A DNA stretch of 64,000 nucleotides from DASUAS01 sp963841415 (lineage in GTDB: Bacteria; Actinomycetota; Acidimicrobiia; IMCC26256; DASPTH01), in the NCBI GenBank assembly GCA_963841415.1, contig CAWJCN010000004.1, positions 186,001 through 250,000 of the forward strand, in the 5' to 3' direction. The stretch's first letter is position 1. Each line of letters starts with the position of its first letter. Under the pieces are notes generated by a model. It searched no databases and was not told the DNA's origin. It saw only the letters and a list, made by a program, of their open reading frames with translations. Positions 36,662-43,651 of this stretch are shown here, one piece after another. Both the position numbers and the translations under genes were made by a program.

Positions 36662-36774
36662 GGTCGATTCCGCTCCGGCGTCCCGGCCGTCCGCCGTGAT
36701 GGTTCGCTCACTGCGAGCCGGGATACCCGGCTCGCAGCCGTTCGCTCACACCCACGCCTCCGCTGCATCTCCAT
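36662..36774 (-). repeat. 113-bp composite repeat, unit 1 (53-bp element split by a GG-ATA-CC hairpin)
   Basis: The outer parts (GGTCGATTCC...GTCCGCC and CACGCCTCC...GCATCTC) are the two halves of the 53-bp element seen at 19493, 20953, 27158 and 55707. Between the halves sit about 54 bp containing GTTCGCTCA, the exact hairpin with arms CTGCGAGCCGGG and CCCGGCTCGCAG around ATA (36711-36737), and a second TTCGCTCAC. It lies upstream of rsmA. Confidence 0.75.
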
Positions 36775-36780
36775 CACAAC

Positions 36781-36893
36781 GGTCGATTCCACTCCTGCGT
36801 CCCGGCCGTCCGCCGCGATGGTTCGCCCACTGCGAGCCGGGATACCCGGCTCGCAGCCGTTCGCTCACACCCACGCCTCCGCTGCATCTCCAT
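36781..36893 (-). repeat. 113-bp composite repeat, unit 2
   Basis: Direct tandem copy of the preceding unit, separated by six bases and differing at four of 113 positions. Its hairpin (36830-36856) is identical. Together the two units fill most of the 281-bp spacer between rpfB and rsmA; the remaining 43 bp next to the rpfB stop show no feature. Confidence 0.75.
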
Positions 36894-36936
36894 GGGACGA
36901 GGAAACTACAAGGTGGGCGTCACCCGTTCCGCACGA

Positions 36937-38559
36937 TCACATGCTCCATTGCGGCCAGTGCAGGACGTTGTTGGCGCAACCCCACGAGTCGAAGCCGTAC
37001 TTCGCGTAGATGCGCTCCGCGACGATGATCTGCTCCTCGCGGGTGGCGAGGCCGGCATTCGGCGCGAACTCGGTACCGCCGAAGGCTCGCCAGGTGCTCC
37101 GGGCGATGCCGAGACCGCCGTCGAAGCCGTTGGCGTTGGAGTCGACGGTGTCCCAGCGCCCGCCCGACTCGCACTGCGCGAGCTCGTCCCAGTGGGGGTC
37201 GGCGTAGGTGCCGTAACCGATGATCTCGGGTGTCGGCGCCACAGTGGGCACCTCCGACACGACCTGCTTGTCACCCTTCTCGCCGTTCTCGACCCGTTGG
37301 CGGTAGGTGATGGTCATGGTGCCGTTCCGACCGTCCTGGATGACGCGGGTCTGGCCGATGGCGAGCGTGGGGTCGGCCTGTTGCACGGTGTCGAACAGGA
37401 TCGGCTCGGGGCTCGAGGTGGTGACGGCGTTGACGCGCACGACCGCCACCGAGTCCCCGTCGTGCAGCACGGTGTCGGGTGAGGGGATCGCGTAGTCGTC
37501 GCCGACGAGCTTCACCTTGTACGACTGGAGCAGCTCGTCGACGGTGCGCGACGGCGAGTCGAACGTGACCATCTGGTTGTCGATCTTGAGCGAACCGGCG
37601 ACGCGCGTGCGGAACACAACGGTCGCGCCCGCCGCGAGCCGGCCGGGATCGTTGCGGACGGCGGTGAGCTTCCCGAGCTTCAGCTGCTTCTCGAGCTTGT
37701 CGGCGCTCGTCTCGACGGTGGGGACGGTGCGGATGCGACCGTCGACGTCGACGGTGACCGGGAACGCGCGCAACACGTCGACGTGCAGTCCGTCGTGGAG
37801 CGAGCTCGTCGCGCTGGGGACGACGACGTCGCCCGGACCGAGGTGCACGCGCTCGGCCGCGAGCAACGCGCCGACGGAGGAGGCTTCCGAGCGCAAGGGG
37901 GTGCGGGTCCCGTCGACGACGAGGGTGATCTCGGACCCGGCCGGTTGCATCGCCCGCTGCGCGATCCAGGCGCCGCCCAGGGCGGTGAGCACCACGAGCA
38001 CGGCGACGACGAGCACCCGGGGCGCGGGCAGGAACCGGTGCCGGCGGCGGGGACGGGGAGTGCTGCCCGGCGGCGGGCCCTCCTCGAGCAGCTCGGTGAC
38101 CGGGGGGAGCTCCTCCGGGCTGGGCAGCGGGAGCCACGAGGCGGGCTCGGGGGCTTCGGCCCGGGCCGGAGAGGGCGCGGAGCTCGCTTCGGCCGCGGCC
38201 TGGGCGTCTGCCACCACCGCTTCCGCCTCGGCCACCACCGCGGCCTGGTGTTCGGGGTGGGGATCGAGGAGGGCGTGGAGGGGAGGGAGGCCGTCGAGGT
38301 CGGCGGGCAGCGGGAGCCAGGCGGCCGCGTCGTGCGGCTCCGCACGCGCCGGTGACGGTGACACCGCCGCCTCGATCGCGGCCTCGATCGCGGTGAGGTC
38401 GATCACGTCGGGCTCGACCACGATCTCGCTCGCGTCGTCGAGCAGCACCTGGATCGACGGCAACGCGCTCGGGTCGGGCACGGGCAGCCACGCGGTGGCG
38501 TCGTGCGGTTCCGCGCGCGCGGGTGACGGACCGATCTTGCGCGAGACGTGCAACGGCAA
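36937..38559 (-). CDS. rpfB: RpfB-like resuscitation-promoting factor with DUF348/G5 domains and a cytoplasmic triplicate repeat
   Basis: Rpf proteins cleave peptidoglycan and wake dormant cells. With the TTG at 38559 the protein has 540 residues. A cytoplasmic part has three repeats (about 11-41, 69-99, 129-159), each PSPARAE...WLP-hydrophobic-P...LP...LL. A membrane anchor follows (181-199, VLVVAVLVVLTALGGAWIA), then three DUF348 repeats, a G5 domain (LAIGQTRVIQDGRNGTMTITYRQRV), and the Rpf lysozyme-like domain WDELAQCESGGRWDTVDSNANGFDGGLGI with catalytic Glu and two Cys. The frame is open to 38736 (GTG 38709 is an alternative), but codon third positions before 38560 are only about 64% G/C against about 94% after, so that part is probably leader. 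Flanked by rsmA and tatD as in Rv1008-Rv1010. Confidence 0.9.
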   Translation of the reverse strand: MPLHVSRKIGPSPARAEPHDATAWLPVPDPSALPSIQVLLDDASEIVVEPDVIDLTAIEAAIEAAVSPSPARAEPHDAAAWLPLPADLDGLPPLHALLDPHPEHQAAVVAEAEAVVADAQAAAEASSAPSPARAEAPEPASWLPLPSPEELPPVTELLEEGPPPGSTPRPRRRHRFLPAPRVLVVAVLVVLTALGGAWIAQRAMQPAGSEITLVVDGTRTPLRSEASSVGALLAAERVHLGPGDVVVPSATSSLHDGLHVDVLRAFPVTVDVDGRIRTVPTVETSADKLEKQLKLGKLTAVRNDPGRLAAGATVVFRTRVAGSLKIDNQMVTFDSPSRTVDELLQSYKVKLVGDDYAIPSPDTVLHDGDSVAVVRVNAVTTSSPEPILFDTVQQADPTLAIGQTRVIQDGRNGTMTITYRQRVENGEKGDKQVVSEVPTVAPTPEIIGYGTYADPHWDELAQCESGGRWDTVDSNANGFDGGLGIARSTWRAFGGTEFAPNAGLATREEQIIVAERIYAKYGFDSWGCANNVLHWPQWSM

Positions 38560-38777
38560 CGTCGAGCGTCCTCGTACTGGATCGCTCCCGGCCGCGCTAC
38601 GGCCGGGAGGGCTTTGCAGTTGCTCGGTGATCGGGACGCCCCTTGCATCGGCGTTGGTTCTGCGCGTCGACCGAGAAGCGCTTCCACCCGCTTCGGACGA
38701 AGTGATCACGGTAGTCAACCTCCCCCGGTGCGGCAACGATCGTCGCCCGCCGGCCCGGATCGGTGCAGGTCAGCAGG
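38560..38777 (-). promoter_or_regulatory. Long structured leader of rpfB (candidate cis-regulatory RNA)
   Basis: This stretch lies between the tatD stop and the proposed rpfB start. It is open in the rpfB frame, but 18 of the 50 codons from 38709 to 38560 end in A or T, against three of the next 50, so it is unlikely to be coding. It contains an exact hairpin (CTCCCGGCCG-5 nt-CGGCCGGGAG, 38585-38609), a GAAGCG/CGCTTC stem near 38675-38695, and a GCACCGGGGGAGG block near 38724-38736. Actinobacterial rpf genes often carry c-di-AMP (ydaO) riboswitches, but I could not match the ydaO consensus. The class is undetermined. Confidence 0.5.
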
Positions 38778-39560
38778 TCAGGAGGGGTCGGCAGGGTGCC
38801 CGAACACCGCCGCCGCGTTGGCGCGGGTCGCCGCCGCGACATCGCCCACCGGACAGCCCCTCGCCGCCGCGAGGGCGGCGCCGACCTCCACGACCCACGC
38901 CGGACGGTTGGGTCGGCCGCGGTGCGGCACCGGCGCGAGGAAGGGCGTGTCGGTCTCGACGAGGACGCGGTCGAGCGGCACCATCATGGCCGCGGCGCGC
39001 ACGTCGTCGGCGTTCTTGAAGCTCACGATGCCGCTGAACGACACGTACGCGCCGAGATCCAGCGCGCGCCGCGCCTCGGTGGGTCCGCCGGTGAAGCAGT
39101 GGAAGACGGTCCGCGCGGGCACACCGACGTCGGCGAGCACCGCGAAGGTGTCGTCCCACGCGTCGCGGGAGTGGATCACGAGCGCGCGGTCGAGCTCCCG
39201 GGCGAGTTGCACCTGCGCCCGGAACGCGACCTCCTGGTCGTCGCGCGCCGAGTGCTCGTAGTAGAGGTCGAACCCGCTCTCGCCGATCCCGGCCACCACG
39301 TCGGCGTGGTCGCGGGCCAGGGCGGTGAGCTCGGCCCACTGCTCGTCGAGGTGGGAGGCGTCGTGGGGATGCAGCCCGACGGTGGCCCGCACCTCCGGGT
39401 GCTCGTGCGCCAGCTCGACCGCCCGCCGGGAGCTCGCCAGGTCGGTGCCGACGCAGATCAGGGCGTCGACGCCCGCCCCGACCGCTTCCCGGACCTGGGT
39501 GGCGGGGTCCTCGTCGGTGCCCTGGTAGCCCAGGTGGCAGTGGCTGTCGACCCAGGTCAA
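38778..39560 (-). CDS. tatD: TatD-family metal-dependent deoxyribonuclease
   Basis: A 260-residue TIM-barrel hydrolase acting on DNA 3' ends or related substrates. WVDSHCHLGYQG is the N-terminal metal motif, ATVGLHPHDAS carries the next His pair, VAGIGESGFDLYYEHSARDDQ the bridging Glu, LVIHSRDAWDDTFAVL and RTVFHCFTGGPTEA further His ligands, and VLVETDTPFLAPVPHRGRPNRPAW the catalytic Asp. The start is TTG at 39560 by alignment with the family start. Between metG and rpfB as in Rv1007c-Rv1009. An 84-bp spacer separates it from metG. Confidence 0.95.
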   Translation of the reverse strand: MTWVDSHCHLGYQGTDEDPATQVREAVGAGVDALICVGTDLASSRRAVELAHEHPEVRATVGLHPHDASHLDEQWAELTALARDHADVVAGIGESGFDLYYEHSARDDQEVAFRAQVQLARELDRALVIHSRDAWDDTFAVLADVGVPARTVFHCFTGGPTEARRALDLGAYVSFSGIVSFKNADDVRAAAMMVPLDRVLVETDTPFLAPVPHRGRPNRPAWVVEVGAALAAARGCPVGDVAAATRANAAAVFGHPADPS

Positions 39561-39644
39561 CTGGCGCTCACGCTCACGCGTCCACCATTGGGCGCTCGCT
39601 GCTCGCCGGTCCGCCCTGCTCGAGGACGCCCGGCTCGCTCACGC

Positions 39645-41171
39645 TCACGCCTCGGTCTCGATCCGGGGGAACAGCGGGTCGCCCTTCTCCAGCGGTGATC
39701 CCGCGGGCAAGCCGCCCCACGCGGCCGCCTCCGGGAGCCGCTGCTCCTCCGGCGGGCCGGGCAGGCCGAGACGCCGCCAGAGCTCGCCCGCGGCGCGCGG
39801 GATCAGCGGCGACGCGAGCAGCGCGACGACGCGCAGCGCCTCGAGGCAGTCGCCGAGCACCGCGGCGACCGCGGCGGTGTCGCCCACCTTGTTGAGCGCC
39901 CACGGCTGCTGTTCCTCGATGTACGCGTTGGTGTGACGGATCAGCTCCCAGACCGCGCCGAACCCACCCGCGTAGTCGAGCTCCTCCATGCGCGCGGTGA
40001 GGGTGCCGAACGCGGTGGCCGCCTGCTCGACGAGTGGACCGTCGGCGCGCGAGTCGGGCACCACCCCGCCGCAGTAGCTCACCGCCATGTTGAGGACGCG
40101 GTTGGCGAGGTTGCCGAAGTTGTTGGCGAGGTCGGCGTTGTAGCGCGCGACCATCGCCTCGTAGCTGAAGTCGCCGTCGGGTCCGAAGCGCTGGTCGGCG
40201 AGGAAGTGGTAGCGGAACCCGTCGACCCCGAACTCGGCGACGAGGTCGGCGGGCGCGATCTGGTTCGCCTTCGTCTTGCTCATCTTGTCGCCACCGACGA
40301 GCAGGTACCCGTGCGCGAAGACCGTCTTCGGCGGTGCCTCCCCTGCGGCCATCAGCATGGCGGGCCAGTACGCCGCATGTTGGCGGAGGATGTCCTTGCC
40401 GATGAGGTGGTAGTCGGCCGGCCAGAAGCGGTCGAAGCGGGCGCGGTCGTCGGGATACCCCACCGCGGTGCAGTAGTTGATCAGCGCGTCGAACCACACG
40501 TAGGCGACGTGGGACTGGTCCCACGGCAGCGGGATGCCCCACGAGATCGACGTGCGGCTGATCGAGAAGTCGAGCAGGCCCTGCTTGATCAGGCCGAGCA
40601 CCTCGTTGCGTTTTCCGGCGGGCTGCACCGCCTCCGGGTGCTCGGTGTAGTGCGCGAGGAGGCGGTCCTCGTAGCGCGAGAGGCGGAAGAAGTAGTTCTC
40701 CTCGGTGACGTGCTCGACGACCGTGCCGTGGATCGGGCAGCGTTGGCCGTCGTCGAGCTCGTCCTCCTTGTAGTAGAGCTCGCAGCCGACGCAGTAGAGG
40801 CCCTCGTAGCTGTCGAGCTCGATGTCGCCGGAGTCGTAGACCCGCAGGAGGAACTCCTGCACCGCCCGCTTGTGACGGGCCTCGGTGGTGCGGATGTAGT
40901 CGTCGTAGGTGATGTCGAGGTCGTCCCACGCGGCACGGAAGAGCGCGCTGTTGCGGTCGGCCCACGCGAGCGGCTCGACTCCGTGGGCCTCGGCCGCCCG
41001 CTGGATCTTGAGGCCGTGCTCGTCGGTGCCGGTGAGGAACACCACGTCGTCGCCCCACAGCCGGCGCCAACGGGCCAGGACGTCGGCCGCGAGCGTCGTG
41101 TACGCGTGCCCGATGTGGGGCGCGTCGTTGACGTAGTAGATCGGCGTGGTGACGTAGAAGGGCTCCGACAT
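39645..41171 (-). CDS. metG: Methionyl-tRNA synthetase
   Basis: Charges tRNA-Met in the cytoplasm. The protein is 508 residues. YVTTPIYYVNDAPHIGHAYTTLAADVLARWRRL contains HIGH, VFLTGTDEHGLKIQ the Met site, YCVGCELYYKEDEL and QRCPIHG a Cys-containing knob that may bind zinc, and YLLVGGDKMSKTKANQI the KMSKS loop in the form KMSKT. The C-terminal anticodon-binding domain is present; no appended dimerisation domain. The open frame continues upstream as a shadow of rsmI, and ATG 41171 fits the family start. A promoter is visible just upstream. Confidence 0.96.
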   Translation of the reverse strand: MSEPFYVTTPIYYVNDAPHIGHAYTTLAADVLARWRRLWGDDVVFLTGTDEHGLKIQRAAEAHGVEPLAWADRNSALFRAAWDDLDITYDDYIRTTEARHKRAVQEFLLRVYDSGDIELDSYEGLYCVGCELYYKEDELDDGQRCPIHGTVVEHVTEENYFFRLSRYEDRLLAHYTEHPEAVQPAGKRNEVLGLIKQGLLDFSISRTSISWGIPLPWDQSHVAYVWFDALINYCTAVGYPDDRARFDRFWPADYHLIGKDILRQHAAYWPAMLMAAGEAPPKTVFAHGYLLVGGDKMSKTKANQIAPADLVAEFGVDGFRYHFLADQRFGPDGDFSYEAMVARYNADLANNFGNLANRVLNMAVSYCGGVVPDSRADGPLVEQAATAFGTLTARMEELDYAGGFGAVWELIRHTNAYIEEQQPWALNKVGDTAAVAAVLGDCLEALRVVALLASPLIPRAAGELWRRLGLPGPPEEQRLPEAAAWGGLPAGSPLEKGDPLFPRIETEA

Positions 41172-41226
41172 GGTGAGCACCACCCTATTTCCGAACTGGC
41201 GTCGCTCAACCCACCTATCACCCCAC
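41172..41226 (-). promoter_or_regulatory. metG promoter with tandem upstream repeat
   Basis: On the minus strand TTGAGC and TAGGGT are separated by 16 bases, with TAGGGT ten bases before the metG ATG, a plausible -35/-10 pair. Immediately upstream lies a short direct repeat of TATAGGTGGGG / TGATAGGTGGG (about 41204-41230), overlapping the rsmI stop. The repeat could be a regulator site. No T-box is visible. Confidence 0.5.
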
Positions 41227-42099
41227 CTATAACCCCGGCGAACGACGCCGGTTCGCTTGCTTGAGGCGCGTGGCGGCGTCGTAGGTGCGGCGACGGGGGA
41301 CGCCGAGGTCGCGCGCGACCCGGGCCGCGGCGTCGCGCGTCGACAGGCCCTCGCCGAGCGCGGCGGTGACGTGGGCGTCGATCTCCGCGTCGCTGGCCTC
41401 GGGCGGCGGCGGTGCGGGCGCGACCACGATGACGTGCTCCCCGCGCGGCTCTCCGAGCTCGACGTGCCCGACCGCCTCGTCCAGCGTCCCGCGCCACACC
41501 TCCTGGTGCAGCTTGGTGAGCTCGCGGGCGACGGCCACCTCCCGCAACGGTCCGCACGCGCCCAGCAACTGGGTGAGCGTGCCGTGCACCCTCCGGGGCG
41601 ACTCGTAGAGCACGACGGTGCGGATCTCGGGCACGAGCCCGGCGATGCGGTCGCGGCGTTCGACGCCGCGCCGGGGCAGGAACCCCTCGAAGACGAAGCG
41701 GTCGGTCGGGAACCCGGAGAGCACGAGCGCCATGAGCACCGCGCTCGGACCTGGGACCACGTCGACGGCAAGCCCCGCGTCGACGCACGCCCGCACGAGA
41801 CGCTCGCCCGGATCGGAGATGCCCGGCATCCCGGCGTCGGTGACGTACGCGACACATCGTCCGTCGCGCACCGCGTCCACGACCCAGTCGGCGCTCTGCT
41901 GCTCGTTGTGCGCGTGCACCGAGCGCAGGCGCCCGGCCGCGGGCACGCCGAGGTGGCTGAGCAGGGCCCGGGTCCGGCGCGTGTCTTCCGCCGCGATGAC
42001 GTCGGCGTCGCGCAGCGCCTCCACGACTCGTGTCGACACGTCACCGAGGTTGCCGATCGGCGTCCCGACCAGCACCAACACACCAGGATCATCGGTCAC
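41227..42099 (-). CDS. rsmI: 16S rRNA 2'-O-ribose C1402 methyltransferase
   Basis: RsmI methylates C1402 of 16S rRNA with SAM. The 290-residue protein has the tetrapyrrole-methylase fold: VLVLVGTPIGNLGDVSTRVVEALRDADVIAAEDTRRTRALLSHLG is the RsmI signature, RCVAYVTDAGMPGISDPGERLVRAC the glycine loop, VVPGPSAVLMALVLSGFPTDRFVFEGFLPRRG and VLYESPRRVHGTLTQLL the substrate region. The C-terminal Arg/Lys-rich helix suits RNA binding. It matches Rv1003 in context next to metG. GTG at 42099 is used; upstream is a spacer that resembles the one in front of prs. Confidence 0.95.
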   Translation of the reverse strand: MTDDPGVLVLVGTPIGNLGDVSTRVVEALRDADVIAAEDTRRTRALLSHLGVPAAGRLRSVHAHNEQQSADWVVDAVRDGRCVAYVTDAGMPGISDPGERLVRACVDAGLAVDVVPGPSAVLMALVLSGFPTDRFVFEGFLPRRGVERRDRIAGLVPEIRTVVLYESPRRVHGTLTQLLGACGPLREVAVARELTKLHQEVWRGTLDEAVGHVELGEPRGEHVIVVAPAPPPPEASDAEIDAHVTAALGEGLSTRDAAARVARDLGVPRRRTYDAATRLKQANRRRSPGL

Positions 42100-42102
42100 G
42101 CT

Positions 42103-42169
42103 TTCCCGCTCTCGGTGCTGCGCACCGGGCCGCTCGGGCCCCGCTCCGTTGCTCGCCGGGATACCCGGC
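42103..42169. repeat. Composite spacer repeat upstream of rsmI, ending in a GG-ATA-CC hairpin
   Basis: Counterpart of 33016-33084: TTCCCGCTCTCGG, then GGGCCGCTCGGGCCCCGCTCC, ending in GCCGGG-ATA-CCCGGC (42155-42169). The flanking TTCGCTCAT resembles the TTCGCTCAC next to the hairpins at 36.7 and 36.8 kb. It fills the spacer between DUF192 and rsmI. Confidence 0.6.
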
Positions 42170-42184
42170 TCGCGGACACTTCGC

Positions 42185-42514
42185 TCATGCGCGGAGCTCC
42201 ACCCGGTCGCCGGGCACGAGCCGCCACCGGTCGAACGCGCCGGATTCGGCTTCGATCACGAACACGGCCCGCCGCACGTACGGCGACACCCGCCACGGGG
42301 CGAGGTTGGTCGTGCGGACCACGACACCCTCGGCGTCGCAGAACGCCACGTCGATGGCGAAGCGCATCCCCGCGGTGTGCACGTTGCGGCACGGCCGCAG
42401 GACGAGCGCGCCGTCGAACGAGTCGCGGTGCAGCAGCCCGCGGCGACGAGCGCGCGCCGAATCGGCGAGCTCGGCTGCTGCCAGCACATCACCGTCGCGT
42501 ACGAGCCAGGGCAT
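42185..42514 (-). CDS. DUF192 (UPF0127) protein
   Basis: A 109-residue member of the widespread DUF192 family with unknown function. ARARRRGLLHRDSFDGALVLRPCRNVHTAGMRFAIDVAFCDAEGVVVRTTNLAPWRVSP is the complete family core, with the conserved RGLLHR, the Cys-x3-H-x2-GM-x-F block and the LxPWR-like turn. Here it lacks an obvious signal peptide, unlike many members. It sits between ychF and rsmI on the same strand, 16 bp after ychF. ATG at 42514 is used. Confidence 0.88.
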   Translation of the reverse strand: MPWLVRDGDVLAAAELADSARARRRGLLHRDSFDGALVLRPCRNVHTAGMRFAIDVAFCDAEGVVVRTTNLAPWRVSPYVRRAVFVIEAESGAFDRWRLVPGDRVELRA

Positions 42515-42530
42515 CGCTCCCGAAACTCCG

Positions 42531-43595
42531 TCACACGTTGAAGCGGATCTCGAGCACGTCGCCGTCGACGACCTCGTACTCCTTGCCCTCCACGCGCAGC
42601 TTTCCCTGCTCCTTGGCCTTGGTCCACGAGCCGATGTCGAGGAGCTCCGCCCAGTGGATCACCTCGGCTCGGATGAAGCCGCGCTGGAGGTCGGAGTGGA
42701 TCACGCCGGCGCACTCCGGTGCCTTCGCGCCCGCCCGGAAGGTCCATGCCCGCGACTCGGTGTCGCCGGTGGTGAGGAACGTGCGCCGACCGAGGAGGTG
42801 GTAGGCGGCGCGCGCCACGCGGGGCACGACGCCCTCGCCGAGCCCGAGACCCTCGAGCAGCTCGGCGCGCCCCTCGGGGTCGAGCTGCGCCGCCTCGGCT
42901 TCGAGCTGCAGGCACACCCCCATCGCCTCGACGCCGTCGGCCACCGGAGCCACGATCTCGTCGACCCGCTCGAGCTGGTCTTCGCCGATGTTCACCACGA
43001 CCAGCACCGGCTTCACGGTGAGGAGGAACGCGGGGGCCAGGAGCTCGCGCTCGTCGTCGCCGAGGTCGGCGCGGTACAGCGGCACGCCGTCGCCGAGCAG
43101 TGTCGCCGCCCGTTCGAGCGCAGCGATCTCGCCGGCCAGCGACTTGTCACCTTTCGCCGCCCGCTGCTGCCGGTGCAGCCGACCCTCGACCGACGCCAGA
43201 TCGGCGAGCACGAGCTCGAGCTCGAGGGTGTCGAGATCGGCGCGGGGGTCGGTGTCGCCCGGCACCGACGGATCCTCGAAGGCCCGCAAGACGTAGAGGA
43301 CGGCGTCGCAGTCGCGCAACGACCCGAGGAAGCGGTTGCCGAGGCCCTCGCCAGCGCTCGCGCCCTTCACCAGCGCCGCGATGTCGACGATCTCGAAGCC
43401 GGTGTACACGAGCTTCTTCGAGTTGGACATCTTGCCGAGCAGATCGACGCGCTCGTCCGGGACGTGCGCGAGCGCGACGGTCGTCTCGGTGGTGGAGAAC
43501 GGGTGCGTCGCCACGACGGTCGACGCGCCGGTGAGCGCGTTGAACAGGCTCGACTTGCCGCTGTTGGGGAGACCGACGAGCCCGAGGCGTTCCAT
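42531..43595 (-). CDS. ychF: Redox-regulated ATPase YchF (Obg family)
   Basis: YchF/Ola1 is a ribosome-associated P-loop ATPase. The 354-residue protein starts at ATG 43595 with RLGLVGLPNSGKSSLFNALTGA (Walker A; Ser replaces the usual Val). VDIAALVKGASAGEGLGNRFLGSLRDCDAVLYVLRAFEDPSV is the switch II/G3 region, and LVVVNIGEDQ shows Asn-x-x-Glu instead of NKxD, the hallmark of ATP preference. The C-terminal TGS domain is visible: FLTTGDTESRAWTFRAGAKAPECAGVIHSDLQRGFIRAEVIHW. It is the upstream-most gene of the conserved minus-strand block. Confidence 0.96.
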   Translation of the reverse strand: MERLGLVGLPNSGKSSLFNALTGASTVVATHPFSTTETTVALAHVPDERVDLLGKMSNSKKLVYTGFEIVDIAALVKGASAGEGLGNRFLGSLRDCDAVLYVLRAFEDPSVPGDTDPRADLDTLELELVLADLASVEGRLHRQQRAAKGDKSLAGEIAALERAATLLGDGVPLYRADLGDDERELLAPAFLLTVKPVLVVVNIGEDQLERVDEIVAPVADGVEAMGVCLQLEAEAAQLDPEGRAELLEGLGLGEGVVPRVARAAYHLLGRRTFLTTGDTESRAWTFRAGAKAPECAGVIHSDLQRGFIRAEVIHWAELLDIGSWTKAKEQGKLRVEGKEYEVVDGDVLEIRFNV

Positions 43596-43651
43596 GCGGG
43601 CGCCAGGCTACCGGCGCCTCCCCGATGGGTCGCTCCTCGGCGACCTTCCGG

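Noticed and set aside
36662..36893. CRISPR array
   Set aside because: Only two units, 113 bp each and almost identical over their whole length, with no variable spacers and no cas genes.
38709..38736. rpfB start at TTG 38736 or GTG 38709
   Set aside because: GTG 38709 has a good ribosome-like GGGGAGG, but the following 50 codons have non-coding third-base composition. It remains a possible alternative.
38560..38777. c-di-AMP (ydaO) riboswitch call for the rpfB leader
   Set aside because: Only a CCGGGGGA-like block and vague stems are shared; the conserved CCGACAGCTAAC-type segment is not present. Kept as an unclassified leader instead.
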